From positions 372,001 through 436,000 of the forward strand of contig NZ_AP023321.1 in NCBI RefSeq assembly GCF_015140235.1: a DNA stretch of 64,000 bases, given 5' to 3'. A model generated the notes under the pieces. That model worked only from the letters and a program-made list of their open reading frames with translations, searched no databases and was not told the origin of the DNA. This stretch comes from Solibaculum mannosilyticum (GTDB taxonomy: Bacteria > Bacillota > Clostridia > Oscillospirales > Acutalibacteraceae). This document shows positions 8,521 to 15,795 of this stretch, piece after piece. The translations under genes were made by a program, and so were the position numbers. Position 1 is the stretch's first letter. Each line of letters starts with the position of its first letter.

Positions 8521-8552
8521 AAATGCCGCAACCTCTTGCGGTTACGGCATTT
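8521..8552 (-). terminator. Terminator just after tRNA-Arg
   Basis: On the minus strand, starting 2 bases after the CCA end: AAATGCCG-T-AACC, 6-base loop, GGTT-G-CGGCATTT, followed by further T-rich sequence. Confidence 0.8.
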
Positions 8553-8553
8553 A

Positions 8554-8630
8554 TGGCGTCCCCGGGCAGATTTGAACTGCCGGCCCCACGCTTAGGAGGC
8601 GTGTGCTCTATCCAACTGAGCTACGGAGAC
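8554..8630 (-). tRNA. tRNA-Arg (anticodon CCU), complete, probably carried by the element
   Basis: 77 bases with encoded CCA. Acceptor GTCTCCG/CGGGGAC, D stem GCTC/GAGC, anticodon stem CACGC/GCGTG with loop CTCCTAA (anticodon CCT), T arm GGCAG-TTCAAAT-CTGCC, discriminator G. All stems pair. It lies between the integrase and the broken host tRNA-Arg(CCU) half at 8695-8732 and has no convincing promoter of its own in 8631-8694; the consensus promoter at 8773-8802 would serve it. It therefore looks like a replacement tRNA delivered by the element. Confidence 0.97.
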
Positions 8631-8691
8631 ATATTCGATTTTTCATGGTCAAGGATGGAGCGATCCGCCTCCCAGGACTTTGATGACCTGA

Positions 8692-8705
8692 TTATTAGGA
8701 GGGGT
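8692..8705. other. Putative attachment site (att core in the tRNA anticodon loop)
   Basis: The junction between tRNA-like host sequence and non-tRNA sequence falls at TTAGGAG (8695-8701). This marks the probable right boundary of the element; the other junction should lie left of position 1. Confidence 0.5.
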
Positions 8706-8732
8706 TTGTTATATCCATTTAACTATGGGGGC
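8695..8732 (-). pseudogene. 5' half of a host tRNA-Arg(CCU) gene, cut at the anticodon loop
   Basis: The minus strand reads GCCCCCA (acceptor), TA, D arm GTTA-AATGGATA-TAAC, A, AACCC (anticodon stem) and loop CTCCTAA, which is tRNA positions 1-38 of an Arg(CCU) isoacceptor. The expected GGGTT and the 3' half are absent; TAATCAGG follows instead. The break coincides with an 8-base block CCTCCTAA that also occurs in the complete tRNA at 8592-8599. Best explained as the remnant left by site-specific integration. Confidence 0.75.
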
Positions 8733-8737
8733 TCATA

Positions 8738-8773
8738 AAAAGGACGCACTGATTTCATTCAATGCGTCCTTTA
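8738..8773 (-). terminator. Terminator of yqfC-yqfD overlapping the tRNA promoter
   Basis: AAAGGACGCA/TGCGTCCTTT stem with a 14-base loop; on the minus strand it is followed by TTTTTA. It abuts the -10 box of the downstream tRNA promoter. Confidence 0.8.
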
Positions 8774-8802
8774 TTATACCTTGGTTGTTTTGCATTTGTC
8801 AA
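8773..8802 (-). promoter_or_regulatory. Promoter of the tRNA-Arg locus
   Basis: Minus strand TTGACA (8797-8802), 18 bases, TATAAT (8773-8778). The predicted start, near 8766, falls inside the 5' arm of the hairpin at 8738-8773. Confidence 0.8.
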
Positions 8803-8818
8803 CCGCATCCCGGTATTC

Positions 8819-10012
8819 TCAAGGGGAATCGGGAGCGGAATACTGGATTTCCTCCTCCAGCCCGATTTCCTCTTTGCACAGGGCATGAATGGTGAAGGTA
8901 CACACATCGTCGGCATGCTGTACATCTTCCGCCTGATTCAGGATCTCGATCCCGGCCAAATCGGTCTGGGCCTGGTTTGTCGCCTGTTGCCTGGCTTGTT
9001 CTTCCGCCTGTTCCGGAGAAAGGGTGATGACCTCCTCGGTATACGGCTGATAGCGGTCGATGCGCACCGAGATGGGGAATTCCACATCGCCGATGGATAA
9101 CGGACGTTCCACCGACTGTACATCCACATTGCCCTGGGGATTGGAACCGATAGTAAGAGGAATCCGCAAACCGAACAAGACAAGACTGCGGCGTTCGGTC
9201 AATTTGCCGCTTGGCGTACGCTTGGTCTGCTGATAGGGCACCTGGACGACAATATCCCGTTGGGTTTGGGCGATGACGGTTCCCCTGGCGTGCTTGAGCA
9301 TGGTATGCCCTACTTTATCCTCCACCGTGCCGCTGATGAGGAGCTGTCCCTTTACCACGGCATCCCCCTGCTGTACCATAGGAACTCCATCCAGGGCAGT
9401 GATGTCCAGAATAACGCCGTCCTGGGTAGCTTTGATGTTACAGGGGCGGTCGCTGGGGACAATCTCAGGAGGCATCCCCCGTTCCTTGACCTCCACCACC
9501 GCACTGCTTCCCTTGATGTTGACCGCCAGCCAAGAGAGCTCCGGCATGGCCACCAGTCCCTCGCTTTGCAGGGCGCTGGGATCGATGGATGATTTGAGCA
9601 CCCCGCTTTTAAGACCCATACTGGCCAACGTGTCGGTGATATACTGGGTGGATACGGTTTCATTGCCCACCACCTTCACCGACCAGATGAAGGACGAGAG
9701 CACACACAACACCGTCACAAACAACAAAAGCCCCACTGCGATGCCCCATCGCCTGCGGTAACGGCGCAGGAGAAAGGGAAGCCCGGACTTGCCGGTGTGA
9801 TGCAGACGCATGCCGGTCTGATTGGCGACGGCGCGCAGACGGAAGTATCCCTTGGCCGTAGTACAGGCCGTCAGTATTCCTTTTCGGGAATGGCAGTCCC
9901 ACAAGGCGATTTTATTCTGGACGCACAGATTTAAAAAGCGTTCCGGGAATCCGCCGATGGCTTCAAAGGGGACCACACCCATGAGAAAATGCAAAAATCG
10001 GATGATAAACAC
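8819..10012 (-). CDS. yqfD: Sporulation protein YqfD
   Basis: 397 residues, GTG start. The family hallmark is visible: a short N-terminal hydrophobic stretch, a basic region (LLRRYRRRWG, about 84-93), one strong transmembrane segment (GIAVGLLLFVTVLCVLSSFI, about 92-112), then a large extracytoplasmic part starting WSVKVVGN with a POTRA-like fold, and a C-terminal Glu-rich helix. In Bacillus yqfD is a sigma-E (mother cell) gene needed for efficient sporulation, next to yqfC as here (12-base gap). It has the normal family length. A bidirectional-looking hairpin ends the operon. Confidence 0.93.
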   Translation of the reverse strand: MFIIRFLHFLMGVVPFEAIGGFPERFLNLCVQNKIALWDCHSRKGILTACTTAKGYFRLRAVANQTGMRLHHTGKSGLPFLLRRYRRRWGIAVGLLLFVTVLCVLSSFIWSVKVVGNETVSTQYITDTLASMGLKSGVLKSSIDPSALQSEGLVAMPELSWLAVNIKGSSAVVEVKERGMPPEIVPSDRPCNIKATQDGVILDITALDGVPMVQQGDAVVKGQLLISGTVEDKVGHTMLKHARGTVIAQTQRDIVVQVPYQQTKRTPSGKLTERRSLVLFGLRIPLTIGSNPQGNVDVQSVERPLSIGDVEFPISVRIDRYQPYTEEVITLSPEQAEEQARQQATNQAQTDLAGIEILNQAEDVQHADDVCTFTIHALCKEEIGLEEEIQYSAPDSP

Positions 10013-10024
10013 AAAACCACCGCC

Positions 10025-10339
10025 TCACGTCAAAAATTCGATGGAGAGGAGGTAGCCTTCCACCACCGCTGTATCCTCCGTCAAGGTGCAGAGACTCAGG
10101 TCCCGTCCGGTGAGGCGCAGGATGAATTTGCCCAGATTAAGGCGGATGATATCCTCGTCGTATTCCAGGATGCCTTTGCAGCCCTCCACCGTCAATTCCC
10201 TGTTGCCCGACAGGAGAAGCTGAGGCGTCCCGCCCACCGCCGACAACGGTACTTCCAAAGCGCTTGCGACTTTTTCCTTCATGGATTTTGGGGGCACTTC
10301 CGATGGGACCGCCCGAGAGCGGCGACGTTTTTTCTTCAT
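10025..10339 (-). CDS. yqfC: Sporulation protein YqfC
   Basis: 104 residues with a very basic N terminus (MKKKRRRSR). The rest is a compact beta-rich YabP/YqfC-family domain (ELTVEGCKGILEYDEDIIRLNLGKFILRLTGRDL, read in parts). AGGGGG lies 8 bases before the ATG. It is the first gene of the yqfC-yqfD pair and is divergent from ylbJ, another sigma-E-type gene, suggesting a shared mother-cell control region at 10340-10463, though I could not settle on a sigma-E promoter. Confidence 0.92.
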   Translation of the reverse strand: MKKKRRRSRAVPSEVPPKSMKEKVASALEVPLSAVGGTPQLLLSGNRELTVEGCKGILEYDEDIIRLNLGKFILRLTGRDLSLCTLTEDTAVVEGYLLSIEFLT

Positions 10340-10463
10340 GTGGCATTCCCCCTAAGGCCGATGGTCCGGCCGCAATAATGCAATGGCTGTGATACTTCAA
10401 TTTATGAGCCGGGGACAAGAAAAATACCCCGCCTGCATATACATCCGATGGGAGGTGGGCATC

Positions 10464-11588
10464 TTGAAGCCTGTGGTACGCCGCGCAATCCATTGGACGT
10501 TGCTGGGAATGGTCTGTCTCATTTTGGGGATTTTGTTGTTTTTGTGGCCGGAGGGGTCGTCGGAAGGGGTGCGCAACGGACTTTCCCTGTGCGCATCGGT
10601 GGTCATTCCATCCCTGTTTCCCTTTATGGTATTGTCGGCCTTTCTCATCAAATCGGGACTGGCCGAACGGATGGGACGTGTGCTGGAGCCGGTGACGCGC
10701 TTTCTCTTCGGCCTGCCCGGATGTACGGCAGCCCCCATCTTCATGAGCCTGATCGGAGGATTCCCGGTGGGGGCCAGAGCGGCGGCCGAGCTGCGCCGTC
10801 GGGGCGAGATCTCCAGGCGGGATTTTACCCATATGCTGTGCTTTTGCATCAACGCGGGCCCTGCCTTTATGATCGGGGCCGTAGGATCCATGATCGGCAG
10901 CTATCACGCAGGGATGCTGCTCTACTTCGCACAGATAGGAGCGTCGCTGTTCTTGGGGATTGTCATGCGGTTTGTGCTGCCCAAGGGTCGGGAGGAGGAT
11001 CGTCCCACCCGTTTCGGCAAGGCGCTTGGGACGGCCGACGCCTTTGTGGAATCGGTGGCTGATACGGCGGTATCCATGCTGTCGATCTGCGCCTTTGTGG
11101 TGATCTTTGCGGCGCTGACCGGGATGTTCCAGCAGGTAGGGGTCACAAGGCTGGTATCCCGTGTGCTGGAGGGGCCCATCCAGTTTTTAGGGCTCCATCC
11201 TGCATTAGCCGGCGCCGTGTTCCCCTGCATCTTGGAAATCACCACCGGCTGTGCGGCGGCCTCCAATGCCGGTACTGCGGCCATTCCTCTCATCGGAGCG
11301 GCGTCGGGATGGAGCGGACTGTCGGTACAATGTCAGGTGTTGTCCACCATGCGGGATCTAAAGCCCGATAAAAAATGGTTCTGGATCGGGCGTGTGAGCT
11401 GTGCCGCTCTGTCGGGGATTTTGGCTACGGTACTGATGCAGGTATGGCCACAGACACAGGAGGTATTCTCCACCGGAGCCCAACCCATTGCCCAGCCGTT
11501 CTATTTCTCAGCACCGGCATCGGCGGCGCTTTTGGCCTTTGCCGCATTTATGGTTTTGGTGTCCCGGCCTTCACGGGTGGAATCCTGA
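10464..11588 (+). CDS. ylbJ: Sporulation integral membrane protein YlbJ
   Basis: 374 residues from TTG 10464, chosen because GGAGG sits exactly 8 bases before it; an in-frame ATG exists at 10383 but lacks a good site. About 8-10 membrane helices and nucleoside-recognition (Gate) motifs are visible: SLFPFMVLSAFLIKSGL, the GG-containing loop LIGGFPVGARAAAELRRRGEIS, and LEITTGCAAASNAG. YlbJ belongs to the spore-vesicle/nucleoside transporter-like family and is required for spore formation and heat resistance in Bacillus. It is monocistronic and divergent from yqfC. Confidence 0.92.
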   Translation: MKPVVRRAIHWTLLGMVCLILGILLFLWPEGSSEGVRNGLSLCASVVIPSLFPFMVLSAFLIKSGLAERMGRVLEPVTRFLFGLPGCTAAPIFMSLIGGFPVGARAAAELRRRGEISRRDFTHMLCFCINAGPAFMIGAVGSMIGSYHAGMLLYFAQIGASLFLGIVMRFVLPKGREEDRPTRFGKALGTADAFVESVADTAVSMLSICAFVVIFAALTGMFQQVGVTRLVSRVLEGPIQFLGLHPALAGAVFPCILEITTGCAAASNAGTAAIPLIGAASGWSGLSVQCQVLSTMRDLKPDKKWFWIGRVSCAALSGILATVLMQVWPQTQEVFSTGAQPIAQPFYFSAPASAALLAFAAFMVLVSRPSRVES

Positions 11589-11666
11589 GGGAAAATGTGC
11601 TATGATACAGTTGACTGTAAAAAAATCGGAACGCCGCCTTTTCGCTGTATGCGGCATAAAAAGGAG

Positions 11667-11680
11667 GGGGAAAATTCCCC
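11667..11680 (+). repeat. Palindrome GGGGAAAATTCCCC directly before a start codon
   Basis: A perfect 14-base palindrome ends one base before the ATG at 11681 and overlaps the G-rich ribosome binding region (AGGAGGGGG). It could form an RNA stem that limits translation, or a DNA operator. Confidence 0.45.
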
Positions 11681-11899
11681 ATGCGACCAAAACCGTTCGG
11701 CCGGGACATTGAACCGGCTTGTGAATACTGCGCCCGTGGAAAACGCAGCAGCGATGGAAAATCCATCCTCTGTACCCGCAAGGGGATTATGGGGGAGAAG
11801 GATCATTGCCGGAAATTCCTCTACGATCCTCTGAAACGGGAGCCCAGACGGGCGCCTGCCCTGCCGTCCTTCTCGGAGGAGGACTTCCGTATCGATTGA
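11681..11899 (+). CDS. Small Cys-rich conserved protein, function unknown
   Basis: 72 residues: MRPKPFGRDIEPACEYCARG, then ILCTRKG and DHCRKFLYDP. Four cysteines (C-x2-C at 14 and 17, C31, C43) could bind a metal. The C terminus ends PSFSEEDFRID. The ORF has a strong AGGAGG region and a possible extended -10 (TGCTATGAT at 11598-11606), so I judge it real. Similar short proteins occur in clostridia without a known role. It lies alone between ylbJ and degV. Confidence 0.7.
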   Translation: MRPKPFGRDIEPACEYCARGKRSSDGKSILCTRKGIMGEKDHCRKFLYDPLKREPRRAPALPSFSEEDFRID

Positions 11900-11970
11900 T
11901 GCCATAGGGCGCACTTCACAGATTTTAGAGGTACGCCATTTGATTTTTTAAGAAAACAGCTGGGATTTCG

Positions 11971-11999
11971 TTGAATTCATTGGTAAACTGTGGTATCCT
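11971..11999 (+). promoter_or_regulatory. Promoter of degV leader
   Basis: TTGAAT (11971-11976), 17 bases, TATCCT (11994-11999). Confidence 0.6.
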
Positions 12000-12011
12000 A
12001 AAGGGAAGAAG

Positions 12012-12076
12012 AAAAAGGGAGGCAAGGCCGTGTCGTCCGAAGGATGGGTGCATTCCAGGCCGGACGCCTCCTTTTT
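12012..12076 (+). terminator. Terminator-like hairpin in the degV leader (possible attenuator)
   Basis: GGAGGC (12018-12023) pairs with GCCTCC (12066-12071), with inner pairing GTCC/GGAC, then TTTTT. It lies between the promoter and degV (start 12115), so it either attenuates degV or ends a short RNA. Confidence 0.55.
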
Positions 12077-12114
12077 GGTTGGGAAGGATTTTCCCAGGAT
12101 AAGGAGTGACACCC

Positions 12115-12957
12115 ATGAGCAAAATTGTTGTGACGGCCGACAGTACCTGTGATTTATCTCCGGAGCTTCGGGAACGGTACCATGTGGAGCTGGTACCCCT
12201 TTACGTCAACTTCGGGGAGGATAGCCGTCGGGACGGCGTAGACGCCCAGCCTGACGACATCTATGACTATTATCGCTCTTCGGGGAAGCTGACTACCACA
12301 TCGGCGGCCAGCCCTGGGGACTATCATACTTTTTTTAAAGGGTTTACCGACCAGGGATATGAAGTGATCCATCTCAATATCAGCAGCGGTTTTTCCGCCA
12401 CTCACCAGAATGCCATGATGGCGGCCAGCGATTTAAAAGGGGTTTATCCTGTGGATTCCTACAATCTCTCCACCGGCACCGGACTTCTGGTATTGGAGGC
12501 CTGTGACATGGCAGAGGAGGGGATGCCGGCGTTGGATATTGTAACAAGGCTGGAGGAAATGCGCTGTCGAGTGCGGGCCAGCTTTATTTTGGATACGCTG
12601 GAGTATTTGTGGAAAGGCGGCCGATGCTCGGGTGTGACGGCCTTGGGAGCCAACCTTCTCAAGCTGAAGCCCTGCATCGAAGTGCGGGACGGCAAGATGG
12701 GGGTAGGAAAGAAATTCCGCGGCAATCTCTCAAACGTCATGGAGCAGTATACAAATACCCGTCTGGAAGGCGTTCGGCCGGAGCTAAAACGGGTGTTTAT
12801 CACCCATTCCGGCATTGATCCCGCCATTATCGATCGGGTAAAAGCCCGTGTCAGGCAGCTGCATCCCTTTGAAGAGATCCTAGTCACCCGGGCCGGCTGC
12901 GTCGTCAGCAACCATTGCGGTCCCAATACGTTAGGCGTATTGTTTATCGAAAAGTGA
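12115..12957 (+). CDS. DegV family fatty-acid-binding protein
   Basis: 280 residues from ATG 12115 (AAGGAG 8 bases upstream; GTG 12106 overlaps that site). Family features: KIVVTADSTCDLSPE at the N terminus, TTSAASPGDY (about 60), ISSGFSATHQNA (about 93, lipid carboxylate contact Ser/His), VDSYNLSTGTGLLV, GGRCSG in the middle and a NHCGPNTLGV motif near the end. DegV proteins (FakB type) bind a fatty acid and present it to the kinase FakA, which is also in this window at 37733. The link between the two is from family knowledge. Confidence 0.93.
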   Translation: MSKIVVTADSTCDLSPELRERYHVELVPLYVNFGEDSRRDGVDAQPDDIYDYYRSSGKLTTTSAASPGDYHTFFKGFTDQGYEVIHLNISSGFSATHQNAMMAASDLKGVYPVDSYNLSTGTGLLVLEACDMAEEGMPALDIVTRLEEMRCRVRASFILDTLEYLWKGGRCSGVTALGANLLKLKPCIEVRDGKMGVGKKFRGNLSNVMEQYTNTRLEGVRPELKRVFITHSGIDPAIIDRVKARVRQLHPFEEILVTRAGCVVSNHCGPNTLGVLFIEK

Positions 12958-12964
12958 TTTATCA

Positions 12965-12998
12965 GCCGGAAGGTGTTAAAACCTTCCGGTTATTTTTT
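12965..12998 (+). terminator. degV terminator
   Basis: CCGGAAGGT (12966-12974), GTTAAA loop, ACCTTCCGG (12981-12989), TTATTTTTT. Confidence 0.9.
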
Positions 12999-13006
12999 AC
13001 GGGAAT

Positions 13007-13016
13007 ATGGTATAAT
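13007..13016 (+). promoter_or_regulatory. Extended -10 promoter of the 5'-nucleotidase gene
   Basis: TGGTATAAT (13008-13016), an extended -10; no good -35. The RBS AAGGAGG is at 13063-13069. Confidence 0.5.
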
Positions 13017-13080
13017 GCAAGATAATACAGGATTTCGGTTGAAAGGACCTGTTAGAAAAAGTAAGGAGGCTGATTAAAAA

Positions 13081-14874
13081 GTGAAAAAGATGAAACGGCT
13101 GTGGTCCCTTGTCCTGTCCGCAGCCATGGTATGCACCACCCTGCTGGGAGGGACGAGTGCACTGGCGCAGGAAGGCGACGCTTCCGATGAAGTGACGGTA
13201 AAGGTCGTTCATACAAACGACATCCACGGCCGTTCGGGATACCAGGAGGGGACGGCATTTGGCTTTGAGAAGCTCGCCACTTTGATCCAGCAGGAGGATC
13301 CGGATCTGGTTCTGGATGCAGGGGACTTGTTCCACGGCCAGGCATTTGCCACCCTGGAGGAGGGGGAAAGCATTGCCGAGCTGGTCAAAGCCGTGGGGTA
13401 CGACGCCATGACCCCGGGCAATCACGACTGGAACTACGGCAAAGATCGCCTCAAAGAGCTGGGGAACGTGGCAGGGCTGCCGATTTTGGCCGGCAATATC
13501 ACCCAGGATGGAGAGAATTTCTTTGGAGGGGACGGGACCCTTATCAAGACAGTGGACGGTGTGAAGATCGGGGTACTCAGCGTCTTTGATCCGGATATTA
13601 AGGACGACACTGCACCGCGCAACGTGGAGGGACTGACATTCTCGGACGATGCCCAAACGGCCACCCAACTGGCGGAAAAATTACGGCAGGAGGGGTGTGA
13701 TATCGTCATAGCGCTGTCGCACCAGCTGTACTGTGAGGAATTTATCGCTCAGACAAAGGGCATCGACGTCATGATTGCAGGCCATGAGCACGTCGTCCTG
13801 GACGAGTCCTATCCTGACGCGGATGGGAAACCAGTCAAAGTGGTGGAAGCGGGCTGTTATTTTGAGAATGTGGGAATCCTATCCATTACATACGACCCAT
13901 CTGAAGATGCCGTCGTATCCATGGAAGAAGAGGTAATATCCGCATCCCAAGCCGGGGACGTTGCCTCAGATGAGACGGTGTCGGCACTGCTCGGCAATAT
14001 CCAAGAGCGTCAAGCGGCACAGCTCACCCAGGTGGTGGGATCCACCGGACGGGATCTGGATGGCCGATGGGAGGAGCTTCGCGTAGAAGAAACCGGTTTA
14101 GGACGTCTTGTCACAGCCGCCTATCTGGAGGAGACCGGGGCGGACATCGCCTTTGAAAACGCAGGCGGCATCCGCTTGGGTAAGATGCTCCCGGCCGGGG
14201 ACATCACCTGTCAGGATATCGTCGACATTTCCCCCTTTGGGAACTACATTGTCACCAAGCAGATCACCGGTGAGGCAGTTCTTTCCATCCTGGAGAAATC
14301 CATCGACATCGGTATCCGGAATCAGGAATCCTACGACCAGTGGAAGGAAACCGGATCCGACCAAGTGCGTTGGCCGGACGACAACGGCAGTTACCTTCAG
14401 TTTGGCGGTATGAAGGTCACTTACGATACCTCGAAGCCCATGGGACAGCGGGTGCTTTCGGTACAAGTAGGGGAGCAGCCTCTGGAGCTTGACCGGGTGT
14501 ACATCGTAGCTACCAACAATTACATTTCCCTTGGGAAGGCTTTTTCAGAACTGGCCGATGTCCCGGAGCTGCATCAATACGCCGCCTGTGACGAGGCGCT
14601 GATCCGGTTTGTACAGCAGGGCCAAGAAAAGGTGGATACAGCCGCAGCCAATGAATCCCTACAGGATGTGACGGGAATACCGGAAGAGCCTTCTGAATCG
14701 CAAACGGAATCCCAGCCCAGCGCTTCTTCTTCGACCGCTTCGTCGTCTACAGGATCGGGAATTGATTCACCGAATACGGGTGTTGAAAGCTTTGCCTGGG
14801 TTTGGGGACTGTTGGCAGTCAGCTTGGTGGGTATAGCTCTTGGAGCGGCACGGAGCAAGAAAGCAGAAAAATAA
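13081..14874 (+). CDS. Cell-wall-anchored 5'-nucleotidase/metallophosphoesterase
   Basis: 597 residues, GTG start. The signal peptide ends at about SALA-QE (29/30). The calcineurin-like metallophosphatase domain shows VVHTNDIHG (about 43-51), DAGDLFHG, PGNHDWNYG (about 116) and AGHEHVV, all metal ligands of the UshA family. The 5'-nucleotidase C-terminal domain follows (ENAGGIRLG, DISPFGNYIV, GGMKVTYD). A Ser/Thr/Glu linker (about 535-565) leads to SPNTG, a hydrophobic stretch (WVWGLLAVSLVGIALGA) and RSKKAEK. This is a sortase sorting signal of the (S/N/P)PxTG type. It probably salvages nucleotides or phosphate outside the cell. It is monocistronic, with a hairpin after it. Confidence 0.92.
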   Translation: MKKMKRLWSLVLSAAMVCTTLLGGTSALAQEGDASDEVTVKVVHTNDIHGRSGYQEGTAFGFEKLATLIQQEDPDLVLDAGDLFHGQAFATLEEGESIAELVKAVGYDAMTPGNHDWNYGKDRLKELGNVAGLPILAGNITQDGENFFGGDGTLIKTVDGVKIGVLSVFDPDIKDDTAPRNVEGLTFSDDAQTATQLAEKLRQEGCDIVIALSHQLYCEEFIAQTKGIDVMIAGHEHVVLDESYPDADGKPVKVVEAGCYFENVGILSITYDPSEDAVVSMEEEVISASQAGDVASDETVSALLGNIQERQAAQLTQVVGSTGRDLDGRWEELRVEETGLGRLVTAAYLEETGADIAFENAGGIRLGKMLPAGDITCQDIVDISPFGNYIVTKQITGEAVLSILEKSIDIGIRNQESYDQWKETGSDQVRWPDDNGSYLQFGGMKVTYDTSKPMGQRVLSVQVGEQPLELDRVYIVATNNYISLGKAFSELADVPELHQYAACDEALIRFVQQGQEKVDTAAANESLQDVTGIPEEPSESQTESQPSASSSTASSSTGSGIDSPNTGVESFAWVWGLLAVSLVGIALGAARSKKAEK

Positions 14875-14906
14875 ACCAAAGTTTTACTGCGAGATCTCGT
14901 CTGGAG

Positions 14907-14951
14907 AAAGAAGAAGCTGGAATCCTTGTGTAGAGTGATTCCGGCTCCTTT
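14907..14951 (+). terminator. Terminator of the 5'-nucleotidase gene
   Basis: AAAG-AGCTGGAATC (to 14924) pairs with GATTCCGGCT-CTTT (14937-14951); a short T run follows. Confidence 0.6.
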
Positions 14952-15089
14952 ACCGATTGATAGAGGATTTCTTCTGTGGAAAAGGTTTATAAATCCGTTT
15001 TGATTCGGGAATATAGTAAAATTTATAGGTTAAAATCGCATCTTATTCACAAATTTATAGAAGCTTCAAATAAAAATCACAGGTAAAAA

Positions 15090-15118
15090 TTGACTTTACT
15101 AGCGAGATGTGATATAGT
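15090..15118 (+). promoter_or_regulatory. Promoter of a candidate small RNA
   Basis: TTGACT (15090-15095), 17 bases, TATAGT (15113-15118). Confidence 0.65.
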
Positions 15119-15124
15119 GAAATG

Positions 15125-15254
15125 GTCGATTTTATACTGTTTCTATGCCAGCCTCCTTAATGCGGCTGATAAAGAATCCGATTGGCTGCATTGATTTTCC
15201 TTTCCAAACCAAAAGGGCGGGACCAAAATTAGGTCCCGCCCTTTTGGTTTGACA
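15125..15254 (+). ncRNA. Candidate small RNA with an anti-Shine-Dalgarno motif
   Basis: A consensus promoter at 15090-15118 and a 19-bp intrinsic terminator at 15206-15250 bound a transcript of about 125 bases with no credible gene (the only frame from an ATG is 12 codons, 15122-15160). In its 5' part is an unpaired-looking CCTCCTT (15152-15158), the complement of AAGGAGG, a seed type used by Gram-positive sRNAs that block ribosome binding sites. No Rfam family is recognised. Existence is inferred from signals only. Confidence 0.5.
15206..15254 (+). terminator. Very strong terminator of the candidate sRNA
   Basis: A perfect 19-bp stem (15206-15224 with 15232-15250) around the loop AAAATTA; its 3' arm contains CTTTTGGTTT. 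Confidence 0.85.
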
Positions 15255-15301
15255 TCGTTTCTGAAATAACGATAAAATGAGGAGGGATTTGGAAATGTCC
15301 C

Positions 15302-15330
15302 TTGTAAAAAGGGAGAGAAGTTGTTATAAT
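15302..15330 (+). promoter_or_regulatory. Promoter of the cobalamin operon
   Basis: TTGTAA (15302-15307), 17 bases, TATAAT (15325-15330) preceded by TGT. Confidence 0.7.
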
Positions 15331-15354
15331 TGAGAAAATAAGAAATGAATCAGC

Positions 15355-15558
15355 AATACGAAATTGCGGTTTGAACGGCGGCGGGAAAAGCCGCTCAGTA
15401 GATCAATAGGGAAGCCGGTGAGAATCCGGCGCAACCGCCATTACTGTGTTTTGACGACAGCGGGAAAGAACCGCCATTGGAGGAAATGGTCCTCTGAGAA
15501 GGCTTTCCGTCTATGGGTGCACCCCATACGTCATCAGCCAGGAGACCTGCCGCATTTT
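15355..15558 (+). promoter_or_regulatory. Cobalamin (B12) riboswitch aptamer
   Basis: The conserved core is readable: GGGAAgccGGTGAgAATcc (15409-15427 region), GCaacC then ACTGT (about 15443-15447), and the 3' signature AGCCAGGAGACCTGCC (15536-15551). P1 forms from TGCGG (15365-15369) and CCGCA (15550-15554). It binds adenosyl- or related cobalamin and lies in the leader of a six-kilobase operon. The expression platform is the terminator at 15681. Confidence 0.93.
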
Positions 15559-15680
15559 TTGTAAGGCGTATGTGCCCCGGGCGAGGGGGAGGCAGCCGAT
15601 TTTTGCATTTGCTGGGGTCTGCCGCCAGAAAAGGCGGGGATAGTTGTGCCCTAAGCTATGGTGTGCGATCGGATGACAAT

Positions 15681-15710
15681 ACCTTCTCCTATGGGGAAGG
15701 TTCTTTTTTT
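15681..15710 (+). terminator. Riboswitch-controlled terminator
   Basis: ACCTTCTCC/GGGGAAGGT hairpin followed by TCTTTTTTT, 120 bases after the aptamer and before the first gene; with B12 bound the operon should be switched off here. Confidence 0.8.
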
Positions 15711-15795
15711 GCCTTTGTGCGGAAGGCGGAAAGGCCATGTTTTCTCAACCGGGATGTATCACATAGAGAGCAAAATAGAAAAAGGAGTGTTTGAT

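Noticed and set aside
15658-15795. Upstream in-frame ATG of the propeller gene
   Set aside because: It lies before the riboswitch terminator and would put 46 residues in front of a good signal peptide; TTG 15796 has the ribosome site.
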